NCBI GenBank assembly: GCA_009861545.1
Contig: VXME01000107.1
Location: 1 to 59,535 of the forward strand
Origin: Acidobacteriota bacterium
GTDB taxonomy: Bacteria > Acidobacteriota > Vicinamibacteria > Vicinamibacterales > UBA8438
Direction of reading: 5' to 3'
Length of the DNA stretch: 59,535 bases
The notes below the pieces were generated by a model, which did no database searches, was not told where the DNA came from, and saw nothing but the letters and a program-made list of their open reading frames with translations. A program made the translations under genes and the position numbers. Positions 22,780-37,134 of this stretch are shown one piece after another (within the stretch, counting starts at the first letter, position 1; the number at the start of each line of letters is the position of its first letter).

Positions 22780-24957
22780 ATGACGGATACGGATCGGATC
22801 GCGGCCGGCGGACTCCAGGTCGACAAGGAGCTCTACGACTTCATCAACGACGAGGCGCTGCCGGGCACCGGCGTCTCCCCGGAGGCGTTCTGGTCCGGGT
22901 TCGACCGGCTCGTACACGGCCTCGCGCCGCGCAACCGCGAGCTGCTGGCCAAGCGCGAGGACCTGCAGCGGCGCATCGACGCGTGGTACCGGGAGAACCA
23001 CGACGAGCCGATCGACCTGCCGGAGTACAAGGCGATGCTCCAGGAGATCGGCTACCTGGTGCCGGAGGGCGAGGATTTCTCCGCGACGACGGCCAACGTC
23101 GATCCCGAGATCTCGACCATCGCGGGGCCGCAGCTCGTGGTGCCGGTCACCAACCCCCGCTATGCGCTCAACGCCGCCAACGCCCGCTGGGGCAGTCTGT
23201 ACGACGCGCTCTACGGCACCGACGTCATTTCCGAGGACGGCGGCTGCGAGCGTGGCGCCGAGTACAACCCGGTGCGCGGCGCCCGCGTCATCGCGCGCTC
23301 GCGCGAGTTCCTCGACGCGGCGGCGCCGCTGGCCGGCGGCAGCCACGCCGACGCGACCGCCTACGAGGTGGCCCACGGCGCGCTCAGCGTCACGCTGAAG
23401 AACGGCGGCGCGACGGGACTGGCCGACGCCTCGAAGTTCGCCGGCCATCAGGGCAACGCCGGGGCGCCGTCGGCGGTGCTGCTGCGCAACAACGGCCTGC
23501 ACATCGAGATCCGCATCGACCGCAACCACCCTGTCGGCAAGGCCGACGACGCCGGCATCAAGGACATCGTCCTGGAGGCGGCGACGACCACCATCATGGA
23601 TCTGGAGGACTCGGTCGCGTGCGTGGACGCCGAGGACAAGGTGGTGGCCTACCGGAACTGGCTCGGTCTGATCAAGGGCGACCTGACCGACCGCTTCGAG
23701 AAGGGCGGGCGGATGGTCGACCGGGCCATGAACAAGGCCCGCGAGTACACCGGACCGGACGGGTCCGGCGTTACGCTGCCCGGAATCAGCCTGATGCTGA
23801 TCCGCAACGTCGGGCACCTGATGACCAACCCCGCCATCCTCGACAAGGACGGCAACGAGACGCCGGAGGGGATCCTCGACGCGATGATCTCGTCGCTGAT
23901 CGCGGTCCACGACGTCAAAAGCGGCAGGAACAGCCGCGCCGGCTCCATCTACATCGTCAAGCCCAAGATGCACGGGCCGGAAGAGGTGGCCTTCTGCGAC
24001 CGGACCCTGGCGCAGGTGGAGGACGTCCTCGGCCTCGACCGCCACACGATCAAGATCGGGATCATGGACGAGGAGCGGCGCACGACGGTGAACCTGAAGG
24101 AATGCGTACGGGCCGCGAAGGAGCGTGTCTTCTTCATCAACACCGGCTTCCTCGACCGCACCGGCGACGAGATGCACACCGCGATGGAAGCCGGGCCGAT
24201 GATCCGCAAGAAGGAGATGAAGACCGCCGACTGGATGGTCACCTACGAGGACTGGAACGTCGACGTCGGCCTGGAGACCGGTCTGCCCGGCCACGCCCAG
24301 ATCGGCAAGGGCATGTGGGCGATGCCCGACCTGATGGCCGACATGATGAAGGCCAAGATCGGCCACCCGCAGCAGGGCGCCAACACCGCCTGGGTGCCCT
24401 CGCCCACCGCCGCCACGCTGCACGCGACCCACTATCACCAGGTGGACGTCGCCGCGCGGCAGGCCGAGCTGCGGTCGCGCCCGCGCGCCGACCTCGACAA
24501 GATCCTGACCATCCCGCGCGAGGAGAAGCCCGGCTGGTCGCCGGCGGAGATCCAGCAGGAGCTCGACAACAACGCCCAGGGCATCCTGGGCTACGTCGTG
24601 CGCTGGGTCGATCAGGGCATCGGCTGCTCGAAGGTGCCCGACATCAACAACATCGGGCTGATGGAGGACCGCGCCACGCTGCGCATCTCGAGCCAGCACA
24701 TCTGCAACTGGCTGCACCACGGCATCTGCACCGAGGCGCAGGTGCGCGAGACGCTGCAGCGGATGGCCGGCGTGGTCGACGGGCAGAACGCCGGCGACCC
24801 GAACTACCGGCCGATGGCCCCGAACTTCGCCGACAGCGTCGCCTTCCAGGCGGCCTGCGACCTGGTGTTCAAGGGACGCGAGCAGCCGAGCGGCTACACC
24901 GAGCCGATCCTCCACGCGCGGCGGCAGGAGGCCAAGGCGAAGTACGGGCGCGGCTGA
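22780..24957 (+). CDS. glcB: Malate synthase G
   Basis: 725 residues, the length of the G isoform. It condenses glyoxylate with acetyl-CoA to give malate, letting the cell grow on acetate, glycolate or fatty acids. Diagnostic stretches are [73 protein letters not shown] and [25 protein letters not shown] ribosome-binding site precedes the ATG, and TAGAAT at 22716-22721 is a possible -10. The stop overlaps the next start (TGATG), so it is coupled to the GNAT gene and near acs. No isocitrate lyase lies in the window. Confidence 0.95.
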   Translation: MTDTDRIAAGGLQVDKELYDFINDEALPGTGVSPEAFWSGFDRLVHGLAPRNRELLAKREDLQRRIDAWYRENHDEPIDLPEYKAMLQEIGYLVPEGEDFSATTANVDPEISTIAGPQLVVPVTNPRYALNAANARWGSLYDALYGTDVISEDGGCERGAEYNPVRGARVIARSREFLDAAAPLAGGSHADATAYEVAHGALSVTLKNGGATGLADASKFAGHQGNAGAPSAVLLRNNGLHIEIRIDRNHPVGKADDAGIKDIVLEAATTTIMDLEDSVACVDAEDKVVAYRNWLGLIKGDLTDRFEKGGRMVDRAMNKAREYTGPDGSGVTLPGISLMLIRNVGHLMTNPAILDKDGNETPEGILDAMISSLIAVHDVKSGRNSRAGSIYIVKPKMHGPEEVAFCDRTLAQVEDVLGLDRHTIKIGIMDEERRTTVNLKECVRAAKERVFFINTGFLDRTGDEMHTAMEAGPMIRKKEMKTADWMVTYEDWNVDVGLETGLPGHAQIGKGMWAMPDLMADMMKAKIGHPQQGANTAWVPSPTAATLHATHYHQVDVAARQAELRSRPRADLDKILTIPREEKPGWSPAEIQQELDNNAQGILGYVVRWVDQGIGCSKVPDINNIGLMEDRATLRISSQHICNWLHHGICTEAQVRETLQRMAGVVDGQNAGDPNYRPMAPNFADSVAFQAACDLVFKGREQPSGYTEPILHARRQEAKAKYGRG

Positions 24958-25535
24958 TGGGGTCCGAGACGCCCGGCGCCGGCAACGGAGCCGCCGCGGT
25001 TCAGGCGCGCTACCCCCGTACGGTCACCCTGACCGACGGGCGGGACGTGACGCTGCGGCTGATGACGCGCGACGACGTCGACGCGGTGCTCGCGTTCGCG
25101 AGGACCCTCGACCCCGACGAGTTGCTCTACCTGCGCGTCAACATCACCGAGCCGGGGGTCGTGGAGCGCTGGGTCCACTACATCGAGACCGGCCGCACCG
25201 AGACGGTGCTCGCCCTCGACGGGGACGTGGTTGCCGGCGAGGCCAGCCTGCTCCACAACCGGACGAGCTGGACCCGGCATCTGGGCGAGATCCGGCTCCA
25301 GGTGGCGCCGCCCCACCGCCGCCGCGGGGTGGCGCGCCTGCTGACCGACGAGGTGGACTGGATCGCCCGCACGCTGAACCTGCGCATGCTGACGGCGCGG
25401 ATGACGCTGGACCAGACCGCCGCGCAGGGGTTCTTCCGGCAGATCGGATACCAGCGCGAGGCCGTGCTGTGGGACTACGTGATGACGGCGGACGGCAAGA
25501 CGCGCAACCTGCTCGTTGCGACGAAGCGGCTATGA
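24957..25535 (+). CDS. GNAT-family N-acetyltransferase
   Basis: 192-residue GNAT enzyme. The acetyl-CoA-binding motif A is EIRLQVAPPHRRRGVARLLT near residues 110-130, and the C-terminal AAQGFFRQIGYQREA fits motif B. It starts inside the glcB stop codon (TGATG) and ends 42 nt before acs. Protein acetyltransferases of this fold shut off acetyl-CoA synthetase by acetylating its active-site lysine, so the position makes Acs, or malate synthase, a plausible target. There is no cyclic-nucleotide domain as in mycobacterial Pat. The target is an inference from context only. Confidence 0.82.
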   Translation: MGSETPGAGNGAAAVQARYPRTVTLTDGRDVTLRLMTRDDVDAVLAFARTLDPDELLYLRVNITEPGVVERWVHYIETGRTETVLALDGDVVAGEASLLHNRTSWTRHLGEIRLQVAPPHRRRGVARLLTDEVDWIARTLNLRMLTARMTLDQTAAQGFFRQIGYQREAVLWDYVMTADGKTRNLLVATKRL

Positions 25536-25577
25536 TGATTCGCCGCCGATGCGGCGGTTGACGAAGGGGAGGATGCT

Positions 25578-27542
<1,965 letters not shown>

Positions 27543-27550
27543 GGAACCGG

Positions 27551-27589
27551 CGCACCGTGCCGCGGCAAGGTCATACTCGCCGCGGTGCG
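27551..27589 (+). terminator. Imperfect hairpin after acs
   Basis: CGCACC...GCGGC pairs with GCCGC GGTGCG across a 12-nt loop, with a 5-nt bulge. It begins 9 nt after the acs stop. No T tract follows, so it is at best a weak intrinsic terminator. The remaining space up to 27777 shows no gene or clear element. Confidence 0.3.
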
Positions 27590-27777
27590 GGCATCCCTGC
27601 TACCGTCGACTCAACGGTCCGGGTCCGGAACCACGTTTATTACTACGCTCGCCTTCGACACGCACAGGGCCGTCAAAGGCCTTGCGTGACGCCGGCGGCG
27701 GAACCGGCGGCGGCAGCCCTCCCGTGGACTTCCGCCGCCTGCTCGTAGCGCCGTATGAGCGCGACCTTACGGTCGGG

Positions 27778-28758
27778 CTACTGCGATCCCCCCGCCACCG
27801 CGCCGGCGAGGATGTTGTAGAGACCGTAGTTCCCCTCGTGGCAGGCGTACTCGTAGAGCGGCTCCGGGTTCCTCCGCATCGGCACCGAGAACGTCCAGGG
27901 CCGCGTCCACACCGTCGGGTCGTCGACGGTGACGTCGTACCGGAGCGTGTCGGCGTCCACCCGCGTAAGGCGCTCCACGAGCGTGAGGTTGGGCGTGGTC
28001 GATCCCCGCATGAAGTTCGTCTCGCGCAGGAAGTTCCTGGTCTCCACGACCAGGGTGTCGCCCTCCCAGTGGCCGCGCGAATCGCCGGTCCACTGTCCGA
28101 TGCCCGCATCCAGATGATCGCGCCCGTCCAGCGGGACGACGCGGGCGTTGTGGTTCATCTCGTTGTAGAGCACGACCGTGTCCTCGGTCTGGAACACCTG
28201 CACGTTGTTGTTGTACGCGCTCGGCGCCATCGGCGGGCCCGAGTTGAAGCCGAGGATGCAGCGCACCTGCAGCCCGCCCGGTCCGAGGTCCTCGACGAAC
28301 CCGCCCTCTGTCGGCTCGTGGCCGCCCACGCCGGCCCGCGCCTCTTCCAGCGCCTGCTGCCGGTCCATGGCCTCCTGCGTCAGCGGCGGGATCCGGCCGT
28401 CCGGCGGATCGACCACCAGCGACGTGCGTTCGGTGGTGACGGATGTGCCCTCATCGAACCAGAAGTCGTTGTAGGGCACGACGCGGTCGGACGTGTCGTT
28501 GTCGCGGCTGCGGGTCCGGATGGTCTCCTCGGCGAACTCCGCGGCTTGCTCGGCCGTGAACGTCTCGGTGTCGGCGAGCTCCTCGGGACGTTCCATCGGC
28601 GTGAGGCTGCGGAAGTCCCAGACCCCTTGCAGATCGGGGGCGCCCCACGGGGTGCGCGGCGGCTCCATCGACCCCTCGGTCTGCGCCCCGGCCTCCAGCG
28701 GCGCGAGCGCGACGATCGCCAGAACGGTCAGCACTGCTGCAAGCGCGTGACGAGTCAT
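27778..28758 (-). CDS. Secreted protein of unknown function
   Basis: 326 residues with a signal peptide (residues 1-25, LAIVALAPLEAGAQ). The mature start PPRTPWGAPDLQGVWDFRSL and the C-terminal YEYACHEGNYGLYNILAGA are hallmarks of a large uncharacterised family, frequent in Acidobacteria. The middle contains VVPLDGRDHLDAGIGQWTGD and GHWEGDTLVVETRNF. The ATG has GAGGAGG 7 nt upstream. Promoter repeat copy 1 ends 45 nt before the start. Function is unknown; a periplasmic or outer-surface role is inferred from the signal only. Confidence 0.75.
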   Translation of the reverse strand: MTRHALAAVLTVLAIVALAPLEAGAQTEGSMEPPRTPWGAPDLQGVWDFRSLTPMERPEELADTETFTAEQAAEFAEETIRTRSRDNDTSDRVVPYNDFWFDEGTSVTTERTSLVVDPPDGRIPPLTQEAMDRQQALEEARAGVGGHEPTEGGFVEDLGPGGLQVRCILGFNSGPPMAPSAYNNNVQVFQTEDTVVLYNEMNHNARVVPLDGRDHLDAGIGQWTGDSRGHWEGDTLVVETRNFLRETNFMRGSTTPNLTLVERLTRVDADTLRYDVTVDDPTVWTRPWTFSVPMRRNPEPLYEYACHEGNYGLYNILAGAVAGGSQ

Positions 28759-28803
28759 GATTTCACCTCCTCGGCAGTATCGTCTCCAAAACGGGAACGG
28801 CCC

Positions 28804-28916
28804 ATTCTAGAAATCTGCGCCGCAGGACGCAACGGAGTGAGTTCTGCGGCGCAGGGCCCTGAGGCGGTGGGGACTGGGGCCGAACACGGAGCCTTGCGAC
28901 GGGTATGGCGGCGCCA
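28804..28916 (-). repeat. Promoter-bearing intergenic repeat, copy 1
   Basis: Reading on the minus strand: GGCGCCGCC, GTGTTCGGCCCC, then TTGCGT (28827-28832), 17 bp, TAGAAT (28804-28809). Perfect 11-bp arms CTGCGCCGCAG (28815-28825) and CTGCGGCGCAG (28844-28854) flank the -35 element. It starts 25 nt after the stop of the alpha/beta hydrolase gene. Copies 2 and 3 are at 32304-32415 and 47361-47475. Confidence 0.75.
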
Positions 28917-28941
28917 GCGCCATGCCACGGCCACCGCCCGG

Positions 28942-30957
28942 TCACCTCGTCCGAGCCTCGCGGACGATCCGCTCGACGTCCTCGTCGAGCAACAGCCGCT
29001 CGCGCGCCAGGTCCTGCGCCGCGGCCGAGACCGCCTTTACGTACGCCCCCGGGTCCGGGTAGCGCTCCTCCAGCGACGGCCGCGGATCCCCGATGGCGAG
29101 CCGCTCGGCCTGGGTCGCGGGGAAGTCGATCTGCTGTCCGGAGGCATCGCACAGGTCCGGTCCGGCGAATGCCGGCGCCCGTAGCGCCCAACCCGTGAAC
29201 GTGGCGCGCGGAGCCGCCACCGCCGGCAGGCGAATGCCCGCGAGATCGTTCCCGTCGGCGTCGGTGCGCGGAACGAAGACGGGGTACGGCGCGCCGGCGG
29301 ATACCGGCGGCAGGGTGGTCAGGATGCCCTCGTCGAAGCCGGGACCGTAGTCGAAGAGGTCGCCCGTGCTCATGAGCCCGGTGTAGTCGACGCCCGGAAT
29401 GTTCGGAAAGCCGACCATCTCGCGCGGCAGCGGGGGAACCAGTGATCCGTCGGCGCGGCGCGGCACGCGGCTGGCCGGCGGCTCGTTCCCGGTCGTCACC
29501 CATTCGTCGAGCGCCACCAGCAGCGCGCGCAGGCCGGCGTTGGCCACCAGCGGATTCCGCGGCTGTCGGCAGATGCCGAGCCCGCTGGAACCGATGCCCG
29601 CCGCGTGCGGCAGGCTCGAGAACAGGTAGAAGCGGACCTCCGGCGCGTCCGGCAGATCCTCGCCGACGAGGTCGGTGTGCAGCAGCGACGCTCCCTTCAC
29701 CCAGTACTCGTTGGCCGAGTTGGCCTCCATCAGCCGCGGGCAGGTCCCGCTCGCGCGACAGCGTTCGAGCCGGCCGTCGGTGCGTCCGGTCACCGGGTCG
29801 GTCAGCAGATGGTTGGCGAACGGGAACTCGCGCTCGGGAAACCAGCGCGCGATGTGCTGCCGGTGAGTGCGGAACGGCTGGGCGAAGCGATAGTTGAAGA
29901 AGCCGCCGCTGGCCCCGCCGATCCAGTTCAGGACCCCGTCGAACACCCGCCGGCCGTCCTCGTCGGCGTTGAAGCCCAGGTGCACGAAGTCGCGCAGGAG
30001 GCGGGCCGCCTGCGAGATGCCCATCGTCACGACCTGCTCGACCGAGCCCGCCAGCGGATTCGGCGCCCCCACTTCGTCCGCCGCCGCGTGACGCAGGAAC
30101 GCGACGACGTCGCGCACGGCGGCGAAGCCGAGTCCGGCCACCTGCGGGTCGCGGGCCGGATAGGCGAGCTCGTACAGTCGGCCCTGCTCGAACGGCGTGC
30201 CCGGAGGACGCAGGCGGATCGTCCGGGCGTCGATGTACTCCCACTCGTCGGCCCCGATCCGCTCGGGTACGTCCGTGTAGCGCTTCCTCACCGTCAAGTT
30301 CGCCCGCGTCGTGTCCCGGCTCGCCGCCGCATAGGTCAGCGTCCCGATGCGGGTCGAGTCGTTGTCGACGACGAACTCCTCGAGGGCCGGTCCCACGATG
30401 GGCGAGCCGTCCCGGTTGACTGCGACAGGTGCCGCGATGCGCAGCCGCGTCCCGTCGGGCGCCGCCGTGACATCCCAACCGCTCGACACGAAGGTGTACC
30501 CGCGGCGCATCAGGAACCCGTTTCCGGCGTCCGCCGCGGTCGTCGGATCGTTCCCGCCGGAGCGCGCGTCGTTCAACTGGCCCAGCGACAACATCCGCCC
30601 GCGGTTGTTCAGCTCGTAGAAGATGCGGCCGTTGCCCTTCGACGGGTCGACCGGCCGCAGAACGAGAAGGTCGGCGGCGTACTCCACCAGGCCGCGGGCG
30701 TTCCGCGGCGCCAGCTCGACGTCGGTGATGACCGCGTTCTCCGGCGCCTCCGGATCGACCTCCCCGAAGACGCGGCCGACCAGCTTTTCGTACGGCCCCA
30801 CGTCGCCGAACGAACGGCCCTCGAACGTCGGCGACTCGACCCGCTCGATCTCGATCCGCACCACGCGGGCCTCGACCGCGCTCGGGACGACGAACACCAC
30901 GCTCAGGACCGTGCAGAGGATGGTTCGGCGGAGACGTCGGTGGATTACTGCTCGCAT
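28942..30957 (-). CDS. Secreted alpha/beta hydrolase-domain protein
   Basis: 671 residues from the ATG at 30957, which has AGGGAGG 6 nt upstream and begins a signal peptide (MRAVIHRRLRRTILCTVLSV, cut after about residue 30). It matches the large 'alpha/beta hydrolase domain-containing' family: EIERVESPTFEGRSFGDVG, RIFYELNNRGRMLSLGQLN, GFLMRRGYTFVSSGWDV, and MGISQAARLLRDFVHLGFN holding the nucleophile-elbow-like G-x-S-x-A. Later blocks are GGASGGFFNYRFAQP and ANSANEYWVKGASLLHTD. It probably hydrolyses an ester outside the cytoplasm. The substrate is unknown. Confidence 0.8.
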   Translation of the reverse strand: MRAVIHRRLRRTILCTVLSVVFVVPSAVEARVVRIEIERVESPTFEGRSFGDVGPYEKLVGRVFGEVDPEAPENAVITDVELAPRNARGLVEYAADLLVLRPVDPSKGNGRIFYELNNRGRMLSLGQLNDARSGGNDPTTAADAGNGFLMRRGYTFVSSGWDVTAAPDGTRLRIAAPVAVNRDGSPIVGPALEEFVVDNDSTRIGTLTYAAASRDTTRANLTVRKRYTDVPERIGADEWEYIDARTIRLRPPGTPFEQGRLYELAYPARDPQVAGLGFAAVRDVVAFLRHAAADEVGAPNPLAGSVEQVVTMGISQAARLLRDFVHLGFNADEDGRRVFDGVLNWIGGASGGFFNYRFAQPFRTHRQHIARWFPEREFPFANHLLTDPVTGRTDGRLERCRASGTCPRLMEANSANEYWVKGASLLHTDLVGEDLPDAPEVRFYLFSSLPHAAGIGSSGLGICRQPRNPLVANAGLRALLVALDEWVTTGNEPPASRVPRRADGSLVPPLPREMVGFPNIPGVDYTGLMSTGDLFDYGPGFDEGILTTLPPVSAGAPYPVFVPRTDADGNDLAGIRLPAVAAPRATFTGWALRAPAFAGPDLCDASGQQIDFPATQAERLAIGDPRPSLEERYPDPGAYVKAVSAAAQDLARERLLLDEDVERIVREARTR

Positions 30958-30989
30958 GGACGGCCTCCCTGGGCGGTTGTCGGTTGGCG

Positions 30990-32261
30990 TCACGACGTCG
31001 CGCGCTCCCCCGGGTGCGCAGGCAACGTCGCGCGAAAGTAGGTTCTTCCCTCGTCGAAATCGAAGCGGGGCGGCGGCGACCCGTTCCTCGCCATCGCCCC
31101 GAAGATCTTCGACACGCCGGTCAGACGTCGTTCGGCCAGCTTGAGCTCCGAGAGGAACTCGCCGATGCGACGGTTGCGCGCCGGCATGGCGGGCACCGCC
31201 GCCCCCGGCAGGAAGTGCTCCGGCTCGATCCCGGGCACCGGGCCCGGGTAGCTGGTGATGTCGATCCGGTCGGGGTAGCAGTAGACCTTGGTCGGCTCGG
31301 ACGCCTCGGGCCGATAGCTCCGGTGATAGAGGGCGTTGACGACCGCCTCGCGGATCGCGTCGAGCGGGTAGTTCGTCCAGGACAGCGACCGCACGCGATC
31401 GGGAGCCTTCCTGATCTCGGTTTGCAGCAGGCTCTCCAGATACCTGAGGCTGCCGCGCAACTGGGTCACCAGGCCACCTCGGAAGATACGCTCGCGCAGC
31501 GTGTCTCCCGCCGGACCCTCTGGAAACAGGACGACGTCGGTCCGGGCGCCCGGGAACCAGTGCTCCGGATCGTCGGTGAAGAGCAGGAGGGCGATGTTGC
31601 GGGGCAGCTCGGACCCGTTGGCGCGCACCGTCAGCCGCATGCGACGGTAGACCTCGCCCGCGGACGGCTCGTCAACCAGCCCGCTGCGCACGTCCCGCAG
31701 GAACTCGCGGACGGCCGCCTCGCGCAGGTCCTCGATCCGCGCATCGAAAGCCCGCCGGTCGTCCCACGGGACGCGCGCGGTCTGGGCCATCAGCCCGGAC
31801 AGCAATCCGTTGGCCTGCGCGTCGACCGTCTCCGCTCCCAGGCGAATCCAGTACTTCGCGGCGCCGCGAGGCCCGTCCGGCGCCGAGTGCGGCTTGATGT
31901 CGCTCGCCGGCGCCCAGAGTACGAGGACGCGGCGGCCGGCGACGACCTCGGGAGACACGACCGGTTGGTACGGCGGGTCGAGACGCTTGCAGTGTCCGCG
32001 GATCCATCTTCCTGCCGCGGCGATTTCGGCCGCGGTCAGACCGGCCGGCGGCGTGACGCCGCGGCCGTGCTCCTCGGCGACCCCGAGCACAACGTATCCG
32101 CCGTTGAGGTTGTGGTAGTCGTTCGCGAACGCGCAGATCGTCTTGAGCGCCTGATAGCCGGTGGTCCTCGGGTTCCAACCGGACTTGAACTCGACACGTG
32201 CGGATTCCACGCCGCGACAGTGGAGCAGATCGTCGAGGTTGATCGGCAGTATGGAGCTCAC
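30990..32261 (-). CDS. AlbA_2 (Schlafen-type) domain protein with ATPase-like C-terminus
   Basis: 423 residues from the GTG at 32261. The N-terminal AlbA_2 domain shows LPINLDDLLHCRGVESARVE and FKSGW...ICAFANDYHNLNGGYVVLGV. The middle and C-terminal parts contain YPLDAIREAVVNALYHRSY and RIDITSYPGPVPGI, which are GHKL-type ATP-binding motifs of this family. Members are annotated as helicase-related or ATP-binding transcriptional regulators and often travel with mobile elements; function is unsettled. The longer frame to 32387 runs into the repeat and is rejected. Repeat copy 2 ends 42 nt before the start and may be its promoter. Confidence 0.78.
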   Translation of the reverse strand: MSSILPINLDDLLHCRGVESARVEFKSGWNPRTTGYQALKTICAFANDYHNLNGGYVVLGVAEEHGRGVTPPAGLTAAEIAAAGRWIRGHCKRLDPPYQPVVSPEVVAGRRVLVLWAPASDIKPHSAPDGPRGAAKYWIRLGAETVDAQANGLLSGLMAQTARVPWDDRRAFDARIEDLREAAVREFLRDVRSGLVDEPSAGEVYRRMRLTVRANGSELPRNIALLLFTDDPEHWFPGARTDVVLFPEGPAGDTLRERIFRGGLVTQLRGSLRYLESLLQTEIRKAPDRVRSLSWTNYPLDAIREAVVNALYHRSYRPEASEPTKVYCYPDRIDITSYPGPVPGIEPEHFLPGAAVPAMPARNRRIGEFLSELKLAERRLTGVSKIFGAMARNGSPPPRFDFDEGRTYFRATLPAHPGERATS

Positions 32262-32303
32262 ACCGGCATTGTCGCGTGCGGCGCGCGGTGCGGGCAACGG
32301 CGG

Positions 32304-32415
32304 AATCCAGGAGACTGCGCCGCAAAAACGCAACGCAGTGAGTTCAGAAGCGCAGAGTCCCAGGGCCGGTGGGCCGGGGCCCAACACGGAGCCCTGCTAC
32401 AGGTTCGGCGGCGCT
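32304..32415 (-). repeat. Promoter-bearing intergenic repeat, copy 2
   Basis: Minus-strand order: GCGCCGCCGAACC, GTGTTGGGCCCC, TTGCGT (32328-32333), 18 bp, TGGATT (32304-32309). The hairpin is weaker than in the other copies: a 6-bp CTGCGC/GCGCAG core at 32315-32320 and 32350-32355. Its 5' end touches the pepF stop codon. The -10 is less consensus-like than TAGAAT in copies 1 and 3. Confidence 0.7.
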
Positions 32416-34249
32416 ACCCGGCCTGCCGGTCGAGAATCGCCTCGATCTCGTCCATCACCCGGTTCATGCGGCCAATCAGCGCATCGTACGGCGCTTCGGT
32501 CGCCAGGTCTATCCCGCGGTCGCGGAGCAGCTCGTAGGCGTAGCGCGAGCCGCCGGCGCGCAGGACGGCCAGGTAGTCGTCGCGCGCCCGGCCGTCGCCC
32601 CCGAGCAGCCGCTCGGCGAACAGCGCCGCCCCGGCAATCGACGTCGCGTACTGGAAGACATAGAAGTTGCTGTAGAAGTGCGGGATGAACGCCCACTCGA
32701 CGGCGTAGGCGGCGTCGTACTCCAGCACGCCCTCGTCGGAGCCGTGGTAGCGGCGCACGAGCTTCTCGTACCGGTCGGTCAGCTTCTCGCCCGACAGCGC
32801 CTCCCCCTGCTCGGCCAGCTCGTGCATCCCGAGCTCGAACTCCGCGAACATCACCTGGCGGAAAAACGTGGCGCGAATCGCCTCGAGGGCCGTTCCCAGA
32901 TAGAACAAGCGCTCGCGGGACGAGAGGTCCTGCGAGAGGAGGTGCTCCTGCAGCAGGATCTCGTTGGTGATGGATGCGACCTCGGCCGTGAACGTCGCGT
33001 AGCCTGCCGTCTCGTAGGGATTCTGCTGCTTGGCCAGCACCGTGTGCATGGCGTGGCCCCACTCGTGCACGAGGGTGGTGACGTCGTCGTACTCGCCGTT
33101 GTAGTTGAGCAGCAGGTAGGGATGCCCGTCATAGACGGCGCCGTACATGTACGCGCCGGGCGCCTTGCCCTCCTGCGGGTAGACGTGCATCCAGTCGCCC
33201 GCGAGCGCCTCGCGCAGCAGAGCGACGTACTCGTCGCCGAGCGGCGCGGCGGCGGCGGCGGCAATCGACCTGGCCTCGTCGAGCGGGAACGACCGCTCCG
33301 ACGCGACGAGGGAGGGATAGATGTCGTAGTAGCGCAGCTCGTCGAGGCCGAGCATCCGCTGCCGGAGCCGGAAGTAGCGGTGGAGCGACGGCAGATGGCG
33401 GTTGGCGGAGGCGACCAGCGTCCGGTAGACGGCCTCGGGGATGTTCGGCCCGGCCAGCGCCGCGTCGAGGGCGCTCGTGTAGCGCCGCGAGCGGGCTTCG
33501 AACACGTGCGCCTTGACGTGCGTGTCCAGCGTCTGCCCCAGCGTCGCCGCGTAGCCCTTCCACGCCTTCCAGAACGCGTCGAACACCCGCTTGCGGTCGG
33601 CGCGGTCGCGGGAGGCGCGGTGCTTGCCGTAGGCCGCCTGATCGAGACGCACCTCCTCCCCGGTGGAGAGAGTGACCGTCGGAAACGGCATGTCCGAGCT
33701 CGTCAGCATCGCGAACACGCGCTCCGGTCCCTGGCGCATGGCGCTGGTGCCGGCGATGACCGCCTCGGCTTCGTCCGACAGCGTGTGCGGCTCCTTGCGC
33801 AGGATGTTGCGGACGTTGAAGGCGTGCCGGGCGAGGCGCGGCTCCTCTTCGAGATAGCCTTCGATGGTCGCCGAGCCGACGCGCAACAGCTCTGGCGAGA
33901 CGAAGCTCGTCGCCTCCTCGAACGCGGTCAGCAGCAGGGTAACTTCCCCGCGCCGCTCCTGCGCCTCGGACACCCGCCGGTCCTCGTCCGCCCTGAGGAA
34001 TGCGAACACGTAGAGCCGGACGAGGTCCTTCTCGGTGCCGCTGATCGCGTCGAGGGCCTCCGAGAGCGTCGCGGCGCTCTCGCCGAGCCGGCCCTTGAAC
34101 CGCGCCAGGTCATTCACCCGCGCTTCGAGGCGCGTCTTGTCCGTCCGCCAGGCGTCGAGGCTGTCGTAGATCTCCGCCAGGTTCCACTCGATCTGCGCCG
34201 GGGCCGCCGGAGCGGGCCCGGTAGTCGCTGTCGTCGTCATCTTCCTCAT
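32414..34249 (-). CDS. pepF: Oligoendopeptidase F (M3B metallopeptidase)
   Basis: 611-residue cytoplasmic zinc peptidase that degrades short peptides. The zinc motif is HEWGHAMH, preceded by GEYDDVTTLV and followed by the third ligand region FTAEVASITNEILLQE. Family blocks NLAEIYDSLDAW at the N-terminus and YATSIAGAALFAERLLGGD near the end are intact, and length is standard. The start is ATG 34249 or 34240; GAGGAAG lies between. It follows acnA on the same strand with an 18-nt gap, so the two may be co-transcribed. Confidence 0.92.
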   Translation of the reverse strand: MRKMTTTATTGPAPAAPAQIEWNLAEIYDSLDAWRTDKTRLEARVNDLARFKGRLGESAATLSEALDAISGTEKDLVRLYVFAFLRADEDRRVSEAQERRGEVTLLLTAFEEATSFVSPELLRVGSATIEGYLEEEPRLARHAFNVRNILRKEPHTLSDEAEAVIAGTSAMRQGPERVFAMLTSSDMPFPTVTLSTGEEVRLDQAAYGKHRASRDRADRKRVFDAFWKAWKGYAATLGQTLDTHVKAHVFEARSRRYTSALDAALAGPNIPEAVYRTLVASANRHLPSLHRYFRLRQRMLGLDELRYYDIYPSLVASERSFPLDEARSIAAAAAAPLGDEYVALLREALAGDWMHVYPQEGKAPGAYMYGAVYDGHPYLLLNYNGEYDDVTTLVHEWGHAMHTVLAKQQNPYETAGYATFTAEVASITNEILLQEHLLSQDLSSRERLFYLGTALEAIRATFFRQVMFAEFELGMHELAEQGEALSGEKLTDRYEKLVRRYHGSDEGVLEYDAAYAVEWAFIPHFYSNFYVFQYATSIAGAALFAERLLGGDGRARDDYLAVLRAGGSRYAYELLRDRGIDLATEAPYDALIGRMNRVMDEIEAILDRQAG

Positions 34250-34267
34250 CTGCCCGTCAGCGCCCGG

Positions 34268-36961
<2,694 letters not shown>

Positions 36962-37118
36962 GGATCGGACCTTGCTGTAGCTGCGGGATCCCCTGACGCG
37001 TCGGCGCCGGCGCACGGGTCGCCGCGCCCGGCCAGAGTCGAGCGTCGCCAACGACGCCGGACGACGCACGGAGGCCCGCCGCCGCGGCAGACGAACCATC
37101 AATAATAGCGCGTATGCG

Positions 37119-37127
37119 TGCTACGAT
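37119..37127 (+). promoter_or_regulatory. Extended -10 (TGCTACGAT), leaderless candidate
   Basis: TGCTACGAT ends 7 nt before the ATG at 37135 with no Shine-Dalgarno between. It matches the nonamer at 17622-17630. Confidence 0.45.
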
Positions 37128-37134
37128 GCGGGCG

